From JBCBSS01 sp039819065 (GTDB lineage Bacteria; Bacteroidota; Bacteroidia; Cytophagales; Cyclobacteriaceae): a DNA stretch of 55,397 nt. The stretch is from the NCBI GenBank assembly GCA_039819065.1, contig JBCBSS010000031.1, forward strand, positions 1 to 55,397. Direction: 5' to 3'. Every line of letters begins with the position of its first letter. Positions within the stretch are counted from its first letter, which is position 1. The notes under the pieces are model-generated. The model saw only the letters and a program-made list of their open reading frames with translations, was not told where the DNA came from and did not search any database. Shown one piece after another: positions 24,582-33,185 of the stretch. Position numbers and translations under genes: made by a program.

Positions 24582-25103
24582 TTATTTCGTTGAATCTTCG
24601 CTTAAAAATGTCCTTAGTGTTTTCCTGGCATGAAAGAGCTGGCTCTTGCTTGTTCCTTCCGTGATGTCAAGCAATTGCGCTATCTCCCTATGCTTGTACC
24701 CTTCCACATCATGTAGAATGATGATTTGGCGATACCCAGGAGGGAGTTGGGCAATGCCGGCTTCCAGGTCGTGTGCGTTTGAAAAGGTCAGTTCGCTACT
24801 CACCTCTACGCTATCTTCATCGGCCAGCGCATCCATCTTTTCATTGGCCTTGCGGTGGTTCCTATAAAGGTTGACCAGAATACCTGTCAACCACGTTTTC
24901 AGAGCCGATCTCCATTGAAATTCGGCCAGCTTTCGAATAGCAATCACCCACATTTCCTGGATAAGCTCATCTGAGAGGCTGTCATCCTGGGTGAGTCTCA
25001 GCGCCATTTGATAGAGGTGCGGTGTACGCTCTCTGTACAACTGGCGAAAGGCCTTTTCGCTCTTGGTTTTGAGAAATTGTTCTACTAATTGTCGATCATC
25101 CAT
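24582..25103 (-). CDS. ECF-family RNA polymerase sigma factor
   Basis: A 173-residue ECF sigma factor. Region 2 is QLYRERTPHLYQMALRLTQD..SLSDELIQEMWVIAIRKL and region 4 is IAQLPPGYRQIIILHDVEGYKHREIAQLLDITEGTSKSQLFHARKTL. It directs RNA polymerase to a small regulon, probably including its own operon. The next genes encode a membrane protein with anti-sigma-like layout and a DUF6265 protein. Upstream is a 628-bp gap with two MITE-like elements. Confidence 0.93.
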   Translation of the reverse strand: MDDRQLVEQFLKTKSEKAFRQLYRERTPHLYQMALRLTQDDSLSDELIQEMWVIAIRKLAEFQWRSALKTWLTGILVNLYRNHRKANEKMDALADEDSVEVSSELTFSNAHDLEAGIAQLPPGYRQIIILHDVEGYKHREIAQLLDITEGTSKSQLFHARKTLRTFLSEDSTK

Positions 25104-25286
25104 ACACTCGGATTTTCTTATGAGTGTATCAAGATGCTAAAAAGGTTGGTTGGGGGGTGAAATTTTTGTGGGAATTTCTTGATCCTTGGGTCTGTCAAAG
25201 GTGTTCGTAGCTGTTTTCTGGATGTTGGTCAGTACTGATGGTTTGATGATATGATCATTTGATGATGTGATGATTTTAACTCTTCC

Positions 25287-25428
25287 GTCTTTCTTAAAGA
25301 ATCTTATTGGAGGTTAGGCAGTTACTTTCTTTTATAGAATAATTGACTGAACAGGATCTACCAAGAGCTTTTTGTTTCATAGTAATCATGTTAGCATTTC
25401 ATAGCGAATAAGGTTCTTTCAGAAGGAC
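25287..25428. mobile_element. MITE-like element, copy 1
   Basis: 142 bp bounded by 22-bp inverted ends (25287-25308 and 25407-25428) that pair with three mismatches. Outer bases are GTCTTTC and GAAGGAC. The inside, including GAATAATTGACTGAACAG and TCTACCAAGAGCTTTTTG, is nearly the same as copy 2. No open frame is present, as expected for a non-autonomous element. No matching transposase is in the window. Confidence 0.7.
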
Positions 25429-25537
25429 ACTATGGGGTTATGTCAACTCAAACGTAACTAGGAACATTATTGTACGCGATGTTATGATTTTATAATCATT
25501 TGATGGTATGATGACTGTCTTGATCATAAGCCTACCT

Positions 25538-25679
25538 GTCTTTCTGAAAGAATCTTATTAGAGGCTAGGCAGTTCTTGTCTTGTATAGAATAATTGACTG
25601 AACAGCATCTACCAAGAGCTTTTTGCTTCATAGTAATCATGTTAGCACTTCATAGCCAATAAGATTCTTTCAGAAAGAC
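25538..25679. mobile_element. MITE-like element, copy 2
   Basis: 142 bp, same orientation and same length as copy 1 and 251 bp downstream of it. The inverted ends (25538-25559 and 25658-25679) are perfect over 22 bp, 23 if the next pair is counted. The perfect ends suggest this copy is the less decayed one. A target-site duplication is not obvious. Confidence 0.75.
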
Positions 25680-25731
25680 AATAGCAAGGGAACCAGCGCG
25701 AGTATATCAATCATCCCATTCCCAAAACCTA

Positions 25732-28092
25732 CTACTCCAACCTCAACTGATCCACAGGATTCGACCTGGCGGCTGAGAAAACGATCTTGGCGATGGATAG
25801 CATCATGATTGAGAATACTGCCAGGACAGGCCAGAGAAAATTAGACCATTTAATTTCCATATGGTAGGCATAGACAATATCCATCACTGTGTTGACTACT
25901 ATATTGGCACCGATCAGCCCCATTATACTAGCCAGCAATAGCATGAAAATGATCTCCTTATTCATGATGTAAAGGATATGCTTGAGGGGTGCACCGAGCA
26001 CTTTACGAATACCGAATTCTTTGATGCGCCTTTGTGTACTGAGGCTTACCTGCGCGTATAAACCCAATGAGGTGATCAGCAGCGTAACAAAGGCTATGAA
26101 TGAATTGATGGTGACCATGATGCGGTTAGTCTCGCTCACCTCCCGCAAAACGTCTTCTTGAAAAAAGCTGAGGTACATCTCATCTGAGTGTATGTCATAC
26201 CACTTTTTCTCGATCAGTTTGTCAATGGCACTGACGTCATTTGTGGCTATTCTAACGTTGGCGTAGGCATATGCACTTTCGGGTGCATAGAAGATGATGG
26301 TAGGCTGAATATAATTGTTCAGCATGATGGGCTTAAGATTAAAATTCTTGACCACTCCGACTACATTGTATCGCACGCCATCAACATATATCCAGTCATT
26401 CAGTATCTCTCCTCCCAGCATATTGTTCGCCATTTCGTTGACCAATATCTTTCTTTCATTGTCAGCCTCTCGTTGAAAGAAGCTACCGGACAGTAGTTCT
26501 ACACCCAATGATTCTAAATAGGATTGCCCAACCTTGAGGCTGCTCACATCTGCTTCATTGCCCAGGTAATCAATTGAGATAGCTTGCGTTTGAAAACCAA
26601 CGGGAGTGGCGATACCGGTCACTTCTTCTACCCCGGCAATTAATTCCAGCTCATTCTTGAGGGCATCATACTTATCGTTTTCTGCCAGTGGTATATTGAT
26701 AGAATTGTTGATATCATAACCGCGGTCAAGGTTTTCCTGATAGAATGTGTTTTCGGTGAAGGCGATCAGGGAAAAGACATTATAAATACAAACTGTGAAC
26801 TGAACGACGATCAGTATTTTGGTGAACAGGTTTTTACTGGTAAACCTGACCTTGCTCCTGAATATATCTACTGACTGAAACTTGCTTACATAGAAAGCCG
26901 GGTAAATGCCTGCCAATAACCCGGCGAACAACCAGATACTGATCATAAACAGGAGGAAAGGAATAATGGCTATCCGGTCAAACTCTACGATATCAAAGGG
27001 AAATATGGCATTATAAGCATCTGATAGATAGTAAGTCACAACAGCCGACACTAATAGGGCTATAAGCACTTGGGCAAAGCTTTCTACGAAAAACTGAAAC
27101 TTCAAGTCCCAACCGGCTCCTCCCATTACTTTTCTCACTCCTATTTCCCTGAGTCGCTTTTGGGATATAGCCAGACTGGTATTGATAAAGTTGAAGAGTG
27201 CCAGCAGCAGTACGGCTATGGCAGAACTAATAGTACCCACCACCGAAGCAGGGTGTAGATAGTCCCTGAAACTTGACTTATGCAACGAGGTCTCATAGCT
27301 GCCCCATTTATTTAAATTGCTGATATGGTAATGGGCTACTTCCTGATCAGGGTTGACCTTGTTCTGACGCTCCAGGTAACTACCCAATAGTTGGATGACC
27401 TGATCATTAGTCATATTTTGTTCGTTTTTGACAAATGTGCCGTCTACCCAGACAGACCAATCATAATGATCAAGGTTGTAAATCTCCTTGTAGTCGCTTA
27501 AGGGTAACATTATATCGAAATAAAAGCTGGTATTCTCAGGTAATGCTTTAAGCACACCGCCCACGGTGAATAGCCTGTCCTCACCATCGCTGAGCACCAT
27601 CTCCAGTGATTGACCCACTGGATTTGCATCACCGAATAATTGCTTGGCGGCTTTCTCTGAAATAAGCAATTCGTTGTTGTTGAACTTGGCCGAGCGTTCA
27701 TTGACCAACTGCAAATCGAAAATCTCTAGAAATTCCTGATCGACGAAAGCCGTTCTTTGTCTGAATAGCTCATCTGCGATTTTGAAGTGAAGGTTATCTG
27801 CCGTGTACCTGGCAGCGGTGATTTCTGGAAATTCATCATTGACCGCATCGGCCAATGGCAAGGGGGTTATGCCCATTAGAATGCCTCCATTGGCGGATGT
27901 CTTTTTGCTATTGACCTTGAAGATCTTATCATGATCTTTGAAATGTTTGTTGAATTCGGCATTGAATTGATAATTGAAATAACCGATGGTACATAGGGCA
28001 AAAGCAACGGCAATAGAGAGGAGGTTCATCGAGACAAAGAAGGTGTTTTGCCTCAAAACGCGCATTGAAGTTTTTAAGTAGTTAATCCACAT
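25732..28092 (-). CDS. MacB/FtsX-type ABC transporter permease
   Basis: A 786-residue permease of the Bacteroidota kind: N-terminal helix (about 22-40), large periplasmic MacB_PCD domain, three helices around 285-420 (first FtsX block with QKRLREIGVRKVMGG just before), a second periplasmic domain and a final FtsX block (QRRIKEFGIRKVLGAP, then three helices). The repeated REIGVRKVxG signature marks both halves. It probably moves a lipid-like or peptide substrate or transmits energy to the periplasm. No ATPase gene is adjacent, which is common for these. Confidence 0.92.
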   Translation of the reverse strand: MWINYLKTSMRVLRQNTFFVSMNLLSIAVAFALCTIGYFNYQFNAEFNKHFKDHDKIFKVNSKKTSANGGILMGITPLPLADAVNDEFPEITAARYTADNLHFKIADELFRQRTAFVDQEFLEIFDLQLVNERSAKFNNNELLISEKAAKQLFGDANPVGQSLEMVLSDGEDRLFTVGGVLKALPENTSFYFDIMLPLSDYKEIYNLDHYDWSVWVDGTFVKNEQNMTNDQVIQLLGSYLERQNKVNPDQEVAHYHISNLNKWGSYETSLHKSSFRDYLHPASVVGTISSAIAVLLLALFNFINTSLAISQKRLREIGVRKVMGGAGWDLKFQFFVESFAQVLIALLVSAVVTYYLSDAYNAIFPFDIVEFDRIAIIPFLLFMISIWLFAGLLAGIYPAFYVSKFQSVDIFRSKVRFTSKNLFTKILIVVQFTVCIYNVFSLIAFTENTFYQENLDRGYDINNSINIPLAENDKYDALKNELELIAGVEEVTGIATPVGFQTQAISIDYLGNEADVSSLKVGQSYLESLGVELLSGSFFQREADNERKILVNEMANNMLGGEILNDWIYVDGVRYNVVGVVKNFNLKPIMLNNYIQPTIIFYAPESAYAYANVRIATNDVSAIDKLIEKKWYDIHSDEMYLSFFQEDVLREVSETNRIMVTINSFIAFVTLLITSLGLYAQVSLSTQRRIKEFGIRKVLGAPLKHILYIMNKEIIFMLLLASIMGLIGANIVVNTVMDIVYAYHMEIKWSNFLWPVLAVFSIMMLSIAKIVFSAARSNPVDQLRLE

Positions 28093-28394
28093 ATTTCTGA
28101 GTTTTAGATTAACCCTAATATGCCCCTTTTCAATACCCGGAAGGTCTGAGTTTATAAGGTTGGACTATTTAGTGCGGTAGATTGAAATGCAGATTGGCTT
28201 TTCTAGCATAGACAGTAGCTTGCTGTCATATCGCAGCGCAGCGGAGATATCTTACTCTTTTTTAAAGAACCTGAGTATTCTTAGTCGAATTTACCCCCTT
28301 GTATTCCCCCTAAAAATTAGGGGGAAACTCCCACGATCTACAATAGTGCCAAGTGCTCTGAGTAAGTACTTATAGTAATTGGAAAAGAGTAAAA
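28093..28394. other. Intergenic region with a degenerate palindromic repeat
   Basis: A 302-bp gap between the permease and the AraC-type regulator, both on the minus strand. It holds CCCCCTAAAAATTAGGGGG (28304-28322), a palindrome preceded by CTTGTATTCC and followed by AAACTCCC, the same frame as an element at 23040-23080. I see no gene. Confidence 0.55.
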
Positions 28395-29534
28395 CTACCC
28401 CTGATACCGCCTCTTATACTCCGATGGAGTCACCCCCTCAAACTTCTTAAAGATCTGGTTGAAAGAGGACTTGGAATTGAAGCCAGTTTCCATGGCGATA
28501 CCAAGCAATGTCAAATGCCCATTCTTCTCGTCAGTAATGCGCCGTTTCACCTCATCGACGCGATACTGGTTGATGAAATTGAAGAAGTTGACGCCAAACT
28601 GTTCGTTGATCACTTGAGAAAGGTCGTGCCGGGTCATACCCAGTTTGGCCGCTAAGGTTTCGATATTGAGCTGACTGCTGAGGTAAGGCTTCTCTTCTTC
28701 CATGTAGCTTCGAAGTTTTTGTGCCAGCTCCTCCGATTCCGGCTGCCTTAAGGTAGAGCTTTTATACTTCTCTTCTTTGGGCTCGGAATCCGGTGCCATG
28801 ACCTGTGCAGGAACATTTGAAAAGATGGTGCTCTGCCTGAGGCCATAAAACCCGATGATGATCACATTCACCGTGACCATAATGGCTACGGTTTGAAAAG
28901 AAGTGAGATAATCCACCCAATCGTATTGTGCTACCCAGATGATGGTGAATGAGATGAAAAACCCGGTAATAGAAATGATGATCCAGTTTCTGAGCCAGTC
29001 CAAATTGATCTTCTCAATGTAAGAGAATTCATTTTGGATATTACGTCGATGCCGAAAAAGCAGATACAGGCTGATCAGCGGATATAGACAACTGAAGAAG
29101 GCCAGGATCAAACCGTAGTAGCAAATATTGAAAGGGGCTGGCCCTTGATGCTGAATAAAACCTCTGTTTACCAGAATACCGTACACGCCATCATTGAGGT
29201 AGAAATAATAGAGCATGCTAACCACCTGATACAGAAAGGGAATGAAATGAAATGAGTGTACCCAAAGCTTGATACCCGGTTTGACCAAAACATTGACATA
29301 GATAAAGAGCAGTGGCCCTAAAAGGTAAGGTAACAGTGCCCCTATGATCTCCAAAGGCAGTGTTTCTCCCGCAGTTTTGGTGAAGTTGTAATAGAAAAAC
29401 ACCAATTGAAGCCCGTTAAAAATGAGCCAGGTCAAAAGGATATAATCGTGCAACACCCTTTCCTTCTTGACCATGACCAGCAACGCTAGGAAAAAGGACA
29501 TAAAGATTCCTGTAAATAGAATGGTGTTGATCAA
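28395..29534 (-). CDS. Membrane-bound AraC-family regulator (seven-TM type)
   Basis: A 379-residue protein with about seven membrane helices in its first about 240 residues and a C-terminal AraC double helix-turn-helix (IETLAAKLGMTRHDLSQVINEQFG, then GIAMETGFNSKSSFNQIFKKFEGVTPSEYKRRY). Such proteins sense at the membrane and bind DNA with the tail. The permease gene next downstream on the same strand is a plausible target or partner, since this pairing is frequent in Bacteroidota; the 302-bp gap argues for separate transcripts. Confidence 0.9.
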   Translation of the reverse strand: MINTILFTGIFMSFFLALLVMVKKERVLHDYILLTWLIFNGLQLVFFYYNFTKTAGETLPLEIIGALLPYLLGPLLFIYVNVLVKPGIKLWVHSFHFIPFLYQVVSMLYYFYLNDGVYGILVNRGFIQHQGPAPFNICYYGLILAFFSCLYPLISLYLLFRHRRNIQNEFSYIEKINLDWLRNWIIISITGFFISFTIIWVAQYDWVDYLTSFQTVAIMVTVNVIIIGFYGLRQSTIFSNVPAQVMAPDSEPKEEKYKSSTLRQPESEELAQKLRSYMEEEKPYLSSQLNIETLAAKLGMTRHDLSQVINEQFGVNFFNFINQYRVDEVKRRITDEKNGHLTLLGIAMETGFNSKSSFNQIFKKFEGVTPSEYKRRYQG

Positions 29535-29735
29535 GGGGTTGTTATTGAGGTTATTTTCATTGTGTAGTCAATGTAAATAACGTTCGGGTTTATGTCAAAT
29601 GGGTTGGAAAACTTGTGAGGTGTGTTTTGTACAAGCATTTGCTCTGAGTAGACGTAGGCTCATTTTATTGCAGTAACAAATGGCATTTTTAAAATGAAAT
29701 CTTGAAATTGTGTAGTTAATAAAAAGCCTCAATCA

Positions 29736-30995
29736 ATGGTTGGTCACAAGAAGTACATTCTGGTTAGTCTGATTTTATTGTTGAATTGGGTTGATGGATT
29801 TGGGCAAAAAAGAAAGGGAATAGATTCGTTGGTCTATAAGGGTATAGAATTTGACTCGGTAATAAATTACAACCTATATCAGGTACATGGTTTAGTGGAC
29901 TTCAGTAAGACTAAATTTCATTCAAAAGCCAAGTTTAACGGAACTCAATTTGACTCAAAGGCTTACTTCCGTGAAGCTCAATTTGACTCCTTAACTTACT
30001 TCGGCGGAGCTCAATTTGACTCAGTAGCCTACTTCACTAAGACTCAATTTCACTCAGAAGCTTACCTTCATTATACTCAATTTGGCTCAAAAGTTAGCTT
30101 CACCCATACTCAGTTTCATTCAGAAGCTTACTTCCGTGGGGCTCAATTTCATTCAGAAGCTTACTTCCAAGAGGCTCAATTTGGCTTCCTTGCTGACTTT
30201 ACTAAGGCTCAATTTCACTCAGAAGTACTTTTCGATGGTTTACAACTACCTGATATTTTATGTTTTAATAAGATAAAAACTGACGAAATTATCGATTTTA
30301 CTGGCACCAGAATTGATTTATTACTTAAAAGAGGTGGCAAACATTGCTTTATTGACCTAAGGGGCGCGCCCATTGAGAAATTCAATCTTAGGTATAGTCA
30401 GTTTAGGGTATATCATCCACCCAACATTGATAGAGTTGAATTTGAAAGTATCACCAACGTTTATGAAGGACTGTTGAAAAACTTCAAGGACAGGGGATAT
30501 ATCAGTAGCTATGAAAAGCTAGACAAAGAATATCGAGAGTTTAAGTATACCAAAGATCCAGATCGGTCAATTCTTGATCTTTTGCTTAATTTCATCAACA
30601 AACATTGGAGCGACTACGGTTATGACAAAGGGAGGATATGGAGACATACCGCTATAGCATTTTTGTTTTTCTTATTGATTAATTGGATCCGACTTCCACA
30701 TCTGACACTTAATATCTATTCCATTGCCATTGTCGATAAAGTGTTAAGAAAAAAGAAGAAGCTCAGGGCATACAGGTTAGTTAAAGGAAACTATCCTTTA
30801 TTTAATATTTACGCTCCCTCATTGGCATTCTTTTATACAGCCTTGATCTTCTTCGGTCTCAAGATGAGTACGGAAAACCTTAAACTGGAAAACCCTTTTG
30901 GTGTGGCATATATATTCTTTCAATATGTAATTGGCTTGGTCTGCCTTGCCTACCTAGCCAACTACATAATATCATCTAATCTTATTGGGTCGTAA
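29736..30995 (+). CDS. Pentapeptide_3-type repeat protein with C-terminal membrane helices
   Basis: A 419-residue protein with a signal-like N-terminus (KYILVSLILLLNWVDGFGQ). Residues about 59-168 are ten tandem 11-residue units of the form xQFHSEAYFxx, a right-handed beta-helix pattern of the Pentapeptide_3 kind. The DNA is a 33-bp tandem repeat (29910-30239). A helical linker and three membrane helices follow (about 305-322, 358-378 and 390-412). The layout suggests a periplasmic beta-helix tethered to an inner-membrane pore-like module. Function is unknown. The gene is richer in A+T than its neighbours. Confidence 0.82.
   Translation: MVGHKKYILVSLILLLNWVDGFGQKRKGIDSLVYKGIEFDSVINYNLYQVHGLVDFSKTKFHSKAKFNGTQFDSKAYFREAQFDSLTYFGGAQFDSVAYFTKTQFHSEAYLHYTQFGSKVSFTHTQFHSEAYFRGAQFHSEAYFQEAQFGFLADFTKAQFHSEVLFDGLQLPDILCFNKIKTDEIIDFTGTRIDLLLKRGGKHCFIDLRGAPIEKFNLRYSQFRVYHPPNIDRVEFESITNVYEGLLKNFKDRGYISSYEKLDKEYREFKYTKDPDRSILDLLLNFINKHWSDYGYDKGRIWRHTAIAFLFFLLINWIRLPHLTLNIYSIAIVDKVLRKKKKLRAYRLVKGNYPLFNIYAPSLAFFYTALIFFGLKMSTENLKLENPFGVAYIFFQYVIGLVCLAYLANYIISSNLIGS
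29910..30239 (+). repeat. 33-bp tandem repeat inside the pentapeptide protein gene
   Basis: Ten in-frame units, each close to GCTCAATTTCACTCAGAAGC followed by TTACTTC and six variable bases. Nearly identical adjacent units (for example at 30109-30174) suggest recent expansion, so copy number may vary between strains. Confidence 0.85.
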
Positions 30996-31065
30996 GGAAT
31001 TCGAAGGCTAAGAAAATAATTCATTAGTATTCATGAAGTGATCTGAAGCTAGCCTAATCAAATCC

Positions 31066-31410
31066 TCATTCTAACTTTCTTATGAGGCCGAACAACATTT
31101 TGGACAATTCCTCAAGTTGGCTCAAAAAGGCCCTATATACTTCAGAAGGTATTTCACCATTCTCTTCTAACAATTCTAGTATGGCTACACATTCAAATAC
31201 GCTACCTCTGGCAAATACCATGAAATATCTCCGGTCCCTATTTGAAAAGCGAGATGAGCCTTCGGCAATGTTCAAGACGATACTCACCGAAGCCCTGGAA
31301 AGTTGATCTACAGTGGTGCGATCAAATTTAAACTGGTGGATTAAATCCTTTATGTCCTTCCTAAAAGACTTTGCCTTTTGGTAAACCTGTAGTTTCTGAA
31401 AATCAAACAT
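31066..31410 (-). CDS. Four-helix-bundle protein (S23/IVP family)
   Basis: A 114-residue protein of the 23S rRNA intervening-sequence (IVP) family. Typical features are FQKLQVYQKAKSFRKDIK, LSRASVSIVLNIAEGSSRFSNRDRRYF, ARGSVFECVAILELLEENG and the closing LSKMLFGLIRKLE. Free-standing copies are common in Bacteroidota, and their role is unknown. It lies downstream of tRNA-Leu on the same strand, separated by a long inverted repeat. Confidence 0.92.
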   Translation of the reverse strand: MFDFQKLQVYQKAKSFRKDIKDLIHQFKFDRTTVDQLSRASVSIVLNIAEGSSRFSNRDRRYFMVFARGSVFECVAILELLEENGEIPSEVYRAFLSQLEELSKMLFGLIRKLE

Positions 31411-31432
31411 GATTGATAATACTGAGCGAGCG

Positions 31433-31493
31433 TCAGTGTGAGTAAAGAGAATCAGCGTGGTGTGCTCGCTATCGCTCTACACACTCACACTGA
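31433..31493. repeat. Long inverted repeat downstream of tRNA-Leu
   Basis: Arms TCAGTGTGAGT (31433-31443) and ACTCACACTGA (31483-31493) are perfect complements, with further pairing of GAGCGAG and GCTCGCT nearby. It begins 6 bp after the mature tRNA-Leu 3' end, so it could end the tRNA transcript or help 3' processing. Confidence 0.6.
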
Positions 31494-31498
31494 TTAGG

Positions 31499-31583
31499 TA
31501 CCCAGGGCGGGACTTGAACCCGCACGGGCGCAATGCCCACAGGATTTTAAGTCCTGCGTGTCTACCAATTCCACCACCTGGGC
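31499..31583 (-). tRNA. tRNA-Leu (anticodon UAA)
   Basis: 85 nt class II tRNA on the minus strand. The 5' arm is GCCCAGGTGG, the D-arm TGGAATTGGTAGACAC, the anticodon stem-loop CAGGACTTAAAATCCTG with anticodon TAA, a long variable arm (GGGCATTGCGCCC) and the T-arm GCGGGTTCAAGTCCCGC. The acceptor pairs except for a G-U closing pair; discriminator A. CCA is not encoded. Confidence 0.95.
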
Positions 31584-31640
31584 TTGGACTGCGTTGCAGT
31601 CATTAAAGCCTTTGAGATTTTTAAAGCTTTTCAATGCCCA

Positions 31641-31656
31641 TCCCGACGAGTCGGGA
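31641..31656. repeat. Short palindrome between the tRNA genes
   Basis: TCCCGACGAGTCGGGA folds into a 6-7 bp hairpin. A sister palindrome (TCCCGACACATCGGGA) sits at 31892-31907 inside a tRNA-Gly fragment. Around it, the sequence upstream of tRNA-Leu (GGCTT.GACTGC.T.GCAGTC..AAAGCC) occurs twice, at about 31581-31612 and 31680-31713. Confidence 0.6.
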
Positions 31657-31746
31657 CGTGACAACCTATTCGGTCATCTCGGCTTAGACTGCATCGCAGT
31701 CAGAAAAGCCTTAAAATAAAATGCCGGATCGAGTCCGGCGGTAGAG

Positions 31747-31819
<73 letters not shown>

Positions 31820-31882
31820 TTATTACTATAATTTCGAGTTGTGCTTTGTTTTTGTTAGAGGGTAACCCTAATTAGTTAGGAT

Positions 31883-31920
31883 GTGCTCTACTCCCGACAC
31901 ATCGGGAAGCTACTCTCGCT
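31883..31920 (-). pseudogene. tRNA-Gly 5' fragment interrupted by a palindrome
   Basis: On the minus strand this repeats the first third of the adjacent tRNA-Gly: AGCGAGAGTAGCT and GTAGAGCAC are kept, but the D-loop CAGCTG is replaced by the palindrome TCCCGATGTGTCGGGA (31892-31907). The rest of the tRNA is missing. It lies 63 bp upstream of the intact gene. Confidence 0.75.
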
Positions 31921-32050
31921 TTTTTCAATACAAACCTTGTTTTCTTTTAAACAAGCACTGTTTAGCATTCAATTTCTAAATGGACTGCAAATTTACTGAA
32001 GTGAACGAAATTTGCAACAAGTTTATGAAAATAAATGAGGTTTCAGATAC

Positions 32051-32986
32051 CTAGGCAGACTTTCTATACTCCTTCTGCTCGCCAGCCAACTGCTTAGCAT
32101 GTTCTTTGTTCTTGGAGTACTTGATGTGATCTGGCACACCCTTCAAGTCCCAAATCAAACCGAAGAAGGCAAATGTTCTCAGCACATAAAAGGTGATGTC
32201 GATCTCCCACCAGAAGAAACCTTGCCTAGCCGATGTTTGATAGTAATGATGGTTATTGTGCCATCCTTCACCTAAGGTCAATAGCGCTAACCACAGGCTG
32301 TTTTTTGATTCATCACCAGACTCATAGCGCTGCTTACCGAACTTGTGCATAATCGAGTTGATCGAAAAAGTACCGTGGTATAAAATGACTGTACTCAAGA
32401 AGAACCCGATCAACAAGGTGGACATACCATGATGCGTAAACATCAACCAAGGACTTCCTCCGTTAACCCAAGCACCGGCCATAGCCACAACGGCTCCAAG
32501 GAAAATAGGAGGAATGAGATAGTTCTTATTTAACCAAACCAATTCAGGGTATTTGGAATAGTCACCGATGGTTTTAAAGTCAGTTTCTTTATAGTCTGGT
32601 CCGATGATCCAACCGACGTGCGAGTACCAGAAGCCGTATAGCTTCATAGAATGCGGGTCTTTCGGCGTATCGCTGTGCCTGTGGTGATGACGGTGATGGG
32701 CCGCCCACCAAAGCGCTCCTTTTTGCGCTGAAGTCTGCGCCATGAAGGCGATTATGAACTGAAACCAACGGGAGGTTTTATATGCCTTATGTGCAAAGTA
32801 CCTATGGTATCCACCGGTAATCCAAAACATGCGGAATACATAAAGGAATGCACAAACTATCCAGTCGAAAAGAGTAGCTCCGGTCCAAATAGCGGCCAGA
32901 GGGATCAAGTGTACGATCGTGAAAGCAATCTCTTGCTTAATTATCGGTTTATTTCTTTGCTCTAAGAGCGGTTTTACCTGTGTCAT
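32051..32986 (-). CDS. Acyl-CoA (delta-9 type) fatty acid desaturase
   Basis: A 311-residue membrane di-iron desaturase. The three histidine boxes are present: HRYFAH in GGYHRYFAHKAYKT, HRHHHRH in WWAAHHRHHHRHSD, and HNNHH in EGWHNNHHYY. It puts a cis double bond into saturated acyl chains and so sets membrane fluidity. The electron donor is not encoded nearby. It is a single gene with a good -7 box and a palindrome in its leader region. Confidence 0.95.
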   Translation of the reverse strand: MTQVKPLLEQRNKPIIKQEIAFTIVHLIPLAAIWTGATLFDWIVCAFLYVFRMFWITGGYHRYFAHKAYKTSRWFQFIIAFMAQTSAQKGALWWAAHHRHHHRHSDTPKDPHSMKLYGFWYSHVGWIIGPDYKETDFKTIGDYSKYPELVWLNKNYLIPPIFLGAVVAMAGAWVNGGSPWLMFTHHGMSTLLIGFFLSTVILYHGTFSINSIMHKFGKQRYESGDESKNSLWLALLTLGEGWHNNHHYYQTSARQGFFWWEIDITFYVLRTFAFFGLIWDLKGVPDHIKYSKNKEHAKQLAGEQKEYRKSA

Positions 32987-33008
32987 ATGCTGATGTGGTA
33001 ATGTTTAT

Positions 33009-33034
33009 CCTGCTTAAACAGGAACGCAAAATTA
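33009..33034 (-). promoter_or_regulatory. Desaturase promoter with adjacent palindrome
   Basis: The minus strand reads TAATTTTG (33027-33034), an exact TANNTTTG -7 box, about 41 bp before the start codon. Just downstream of it is CCTGTTTAAGCAGG (33009-33022), a near palindrome at the expected transcript start, where a repressor could bind. No regulator gene is adjacent. Confidence 0.5.
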
Positions 33035-33185
33035 CCCATAATATGTTGAGCTTGAAAGAATTATTTAACTGGTATTGAATGACTTTCGTCAGTCTGGTGT
33101 CGATGAAACACCACAATCTAAAACAATTCTGGTTCTGCTAAAGTTTAGCCTCCCTTGGTGCCATCAAAGTGGTCAATGTCGGAGT

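Larger units (their letters stand above)
25104..25731. other. Gene-free region holding two MITE-like copies
   Basis: A 628-bp stretch without a gene. It holds two direct copies of a 142-bp element with terminal inverted repeats, each preceded by about 50 bp of ATGAT-rich low-complexity sequence, so that a unit of 251 bp appears duplicated. The sigma operon promoter must lie in the left 150 bp. Confidence 0.75.

Noticed and set aside
29910..30239. Regular 33-bp repeats that could suggest a CRISPR array
   Set aside because: The repeats are contiguous with no unique spacers, stay in frame and encode an 11-residue protein repeat. No cas gene is present.
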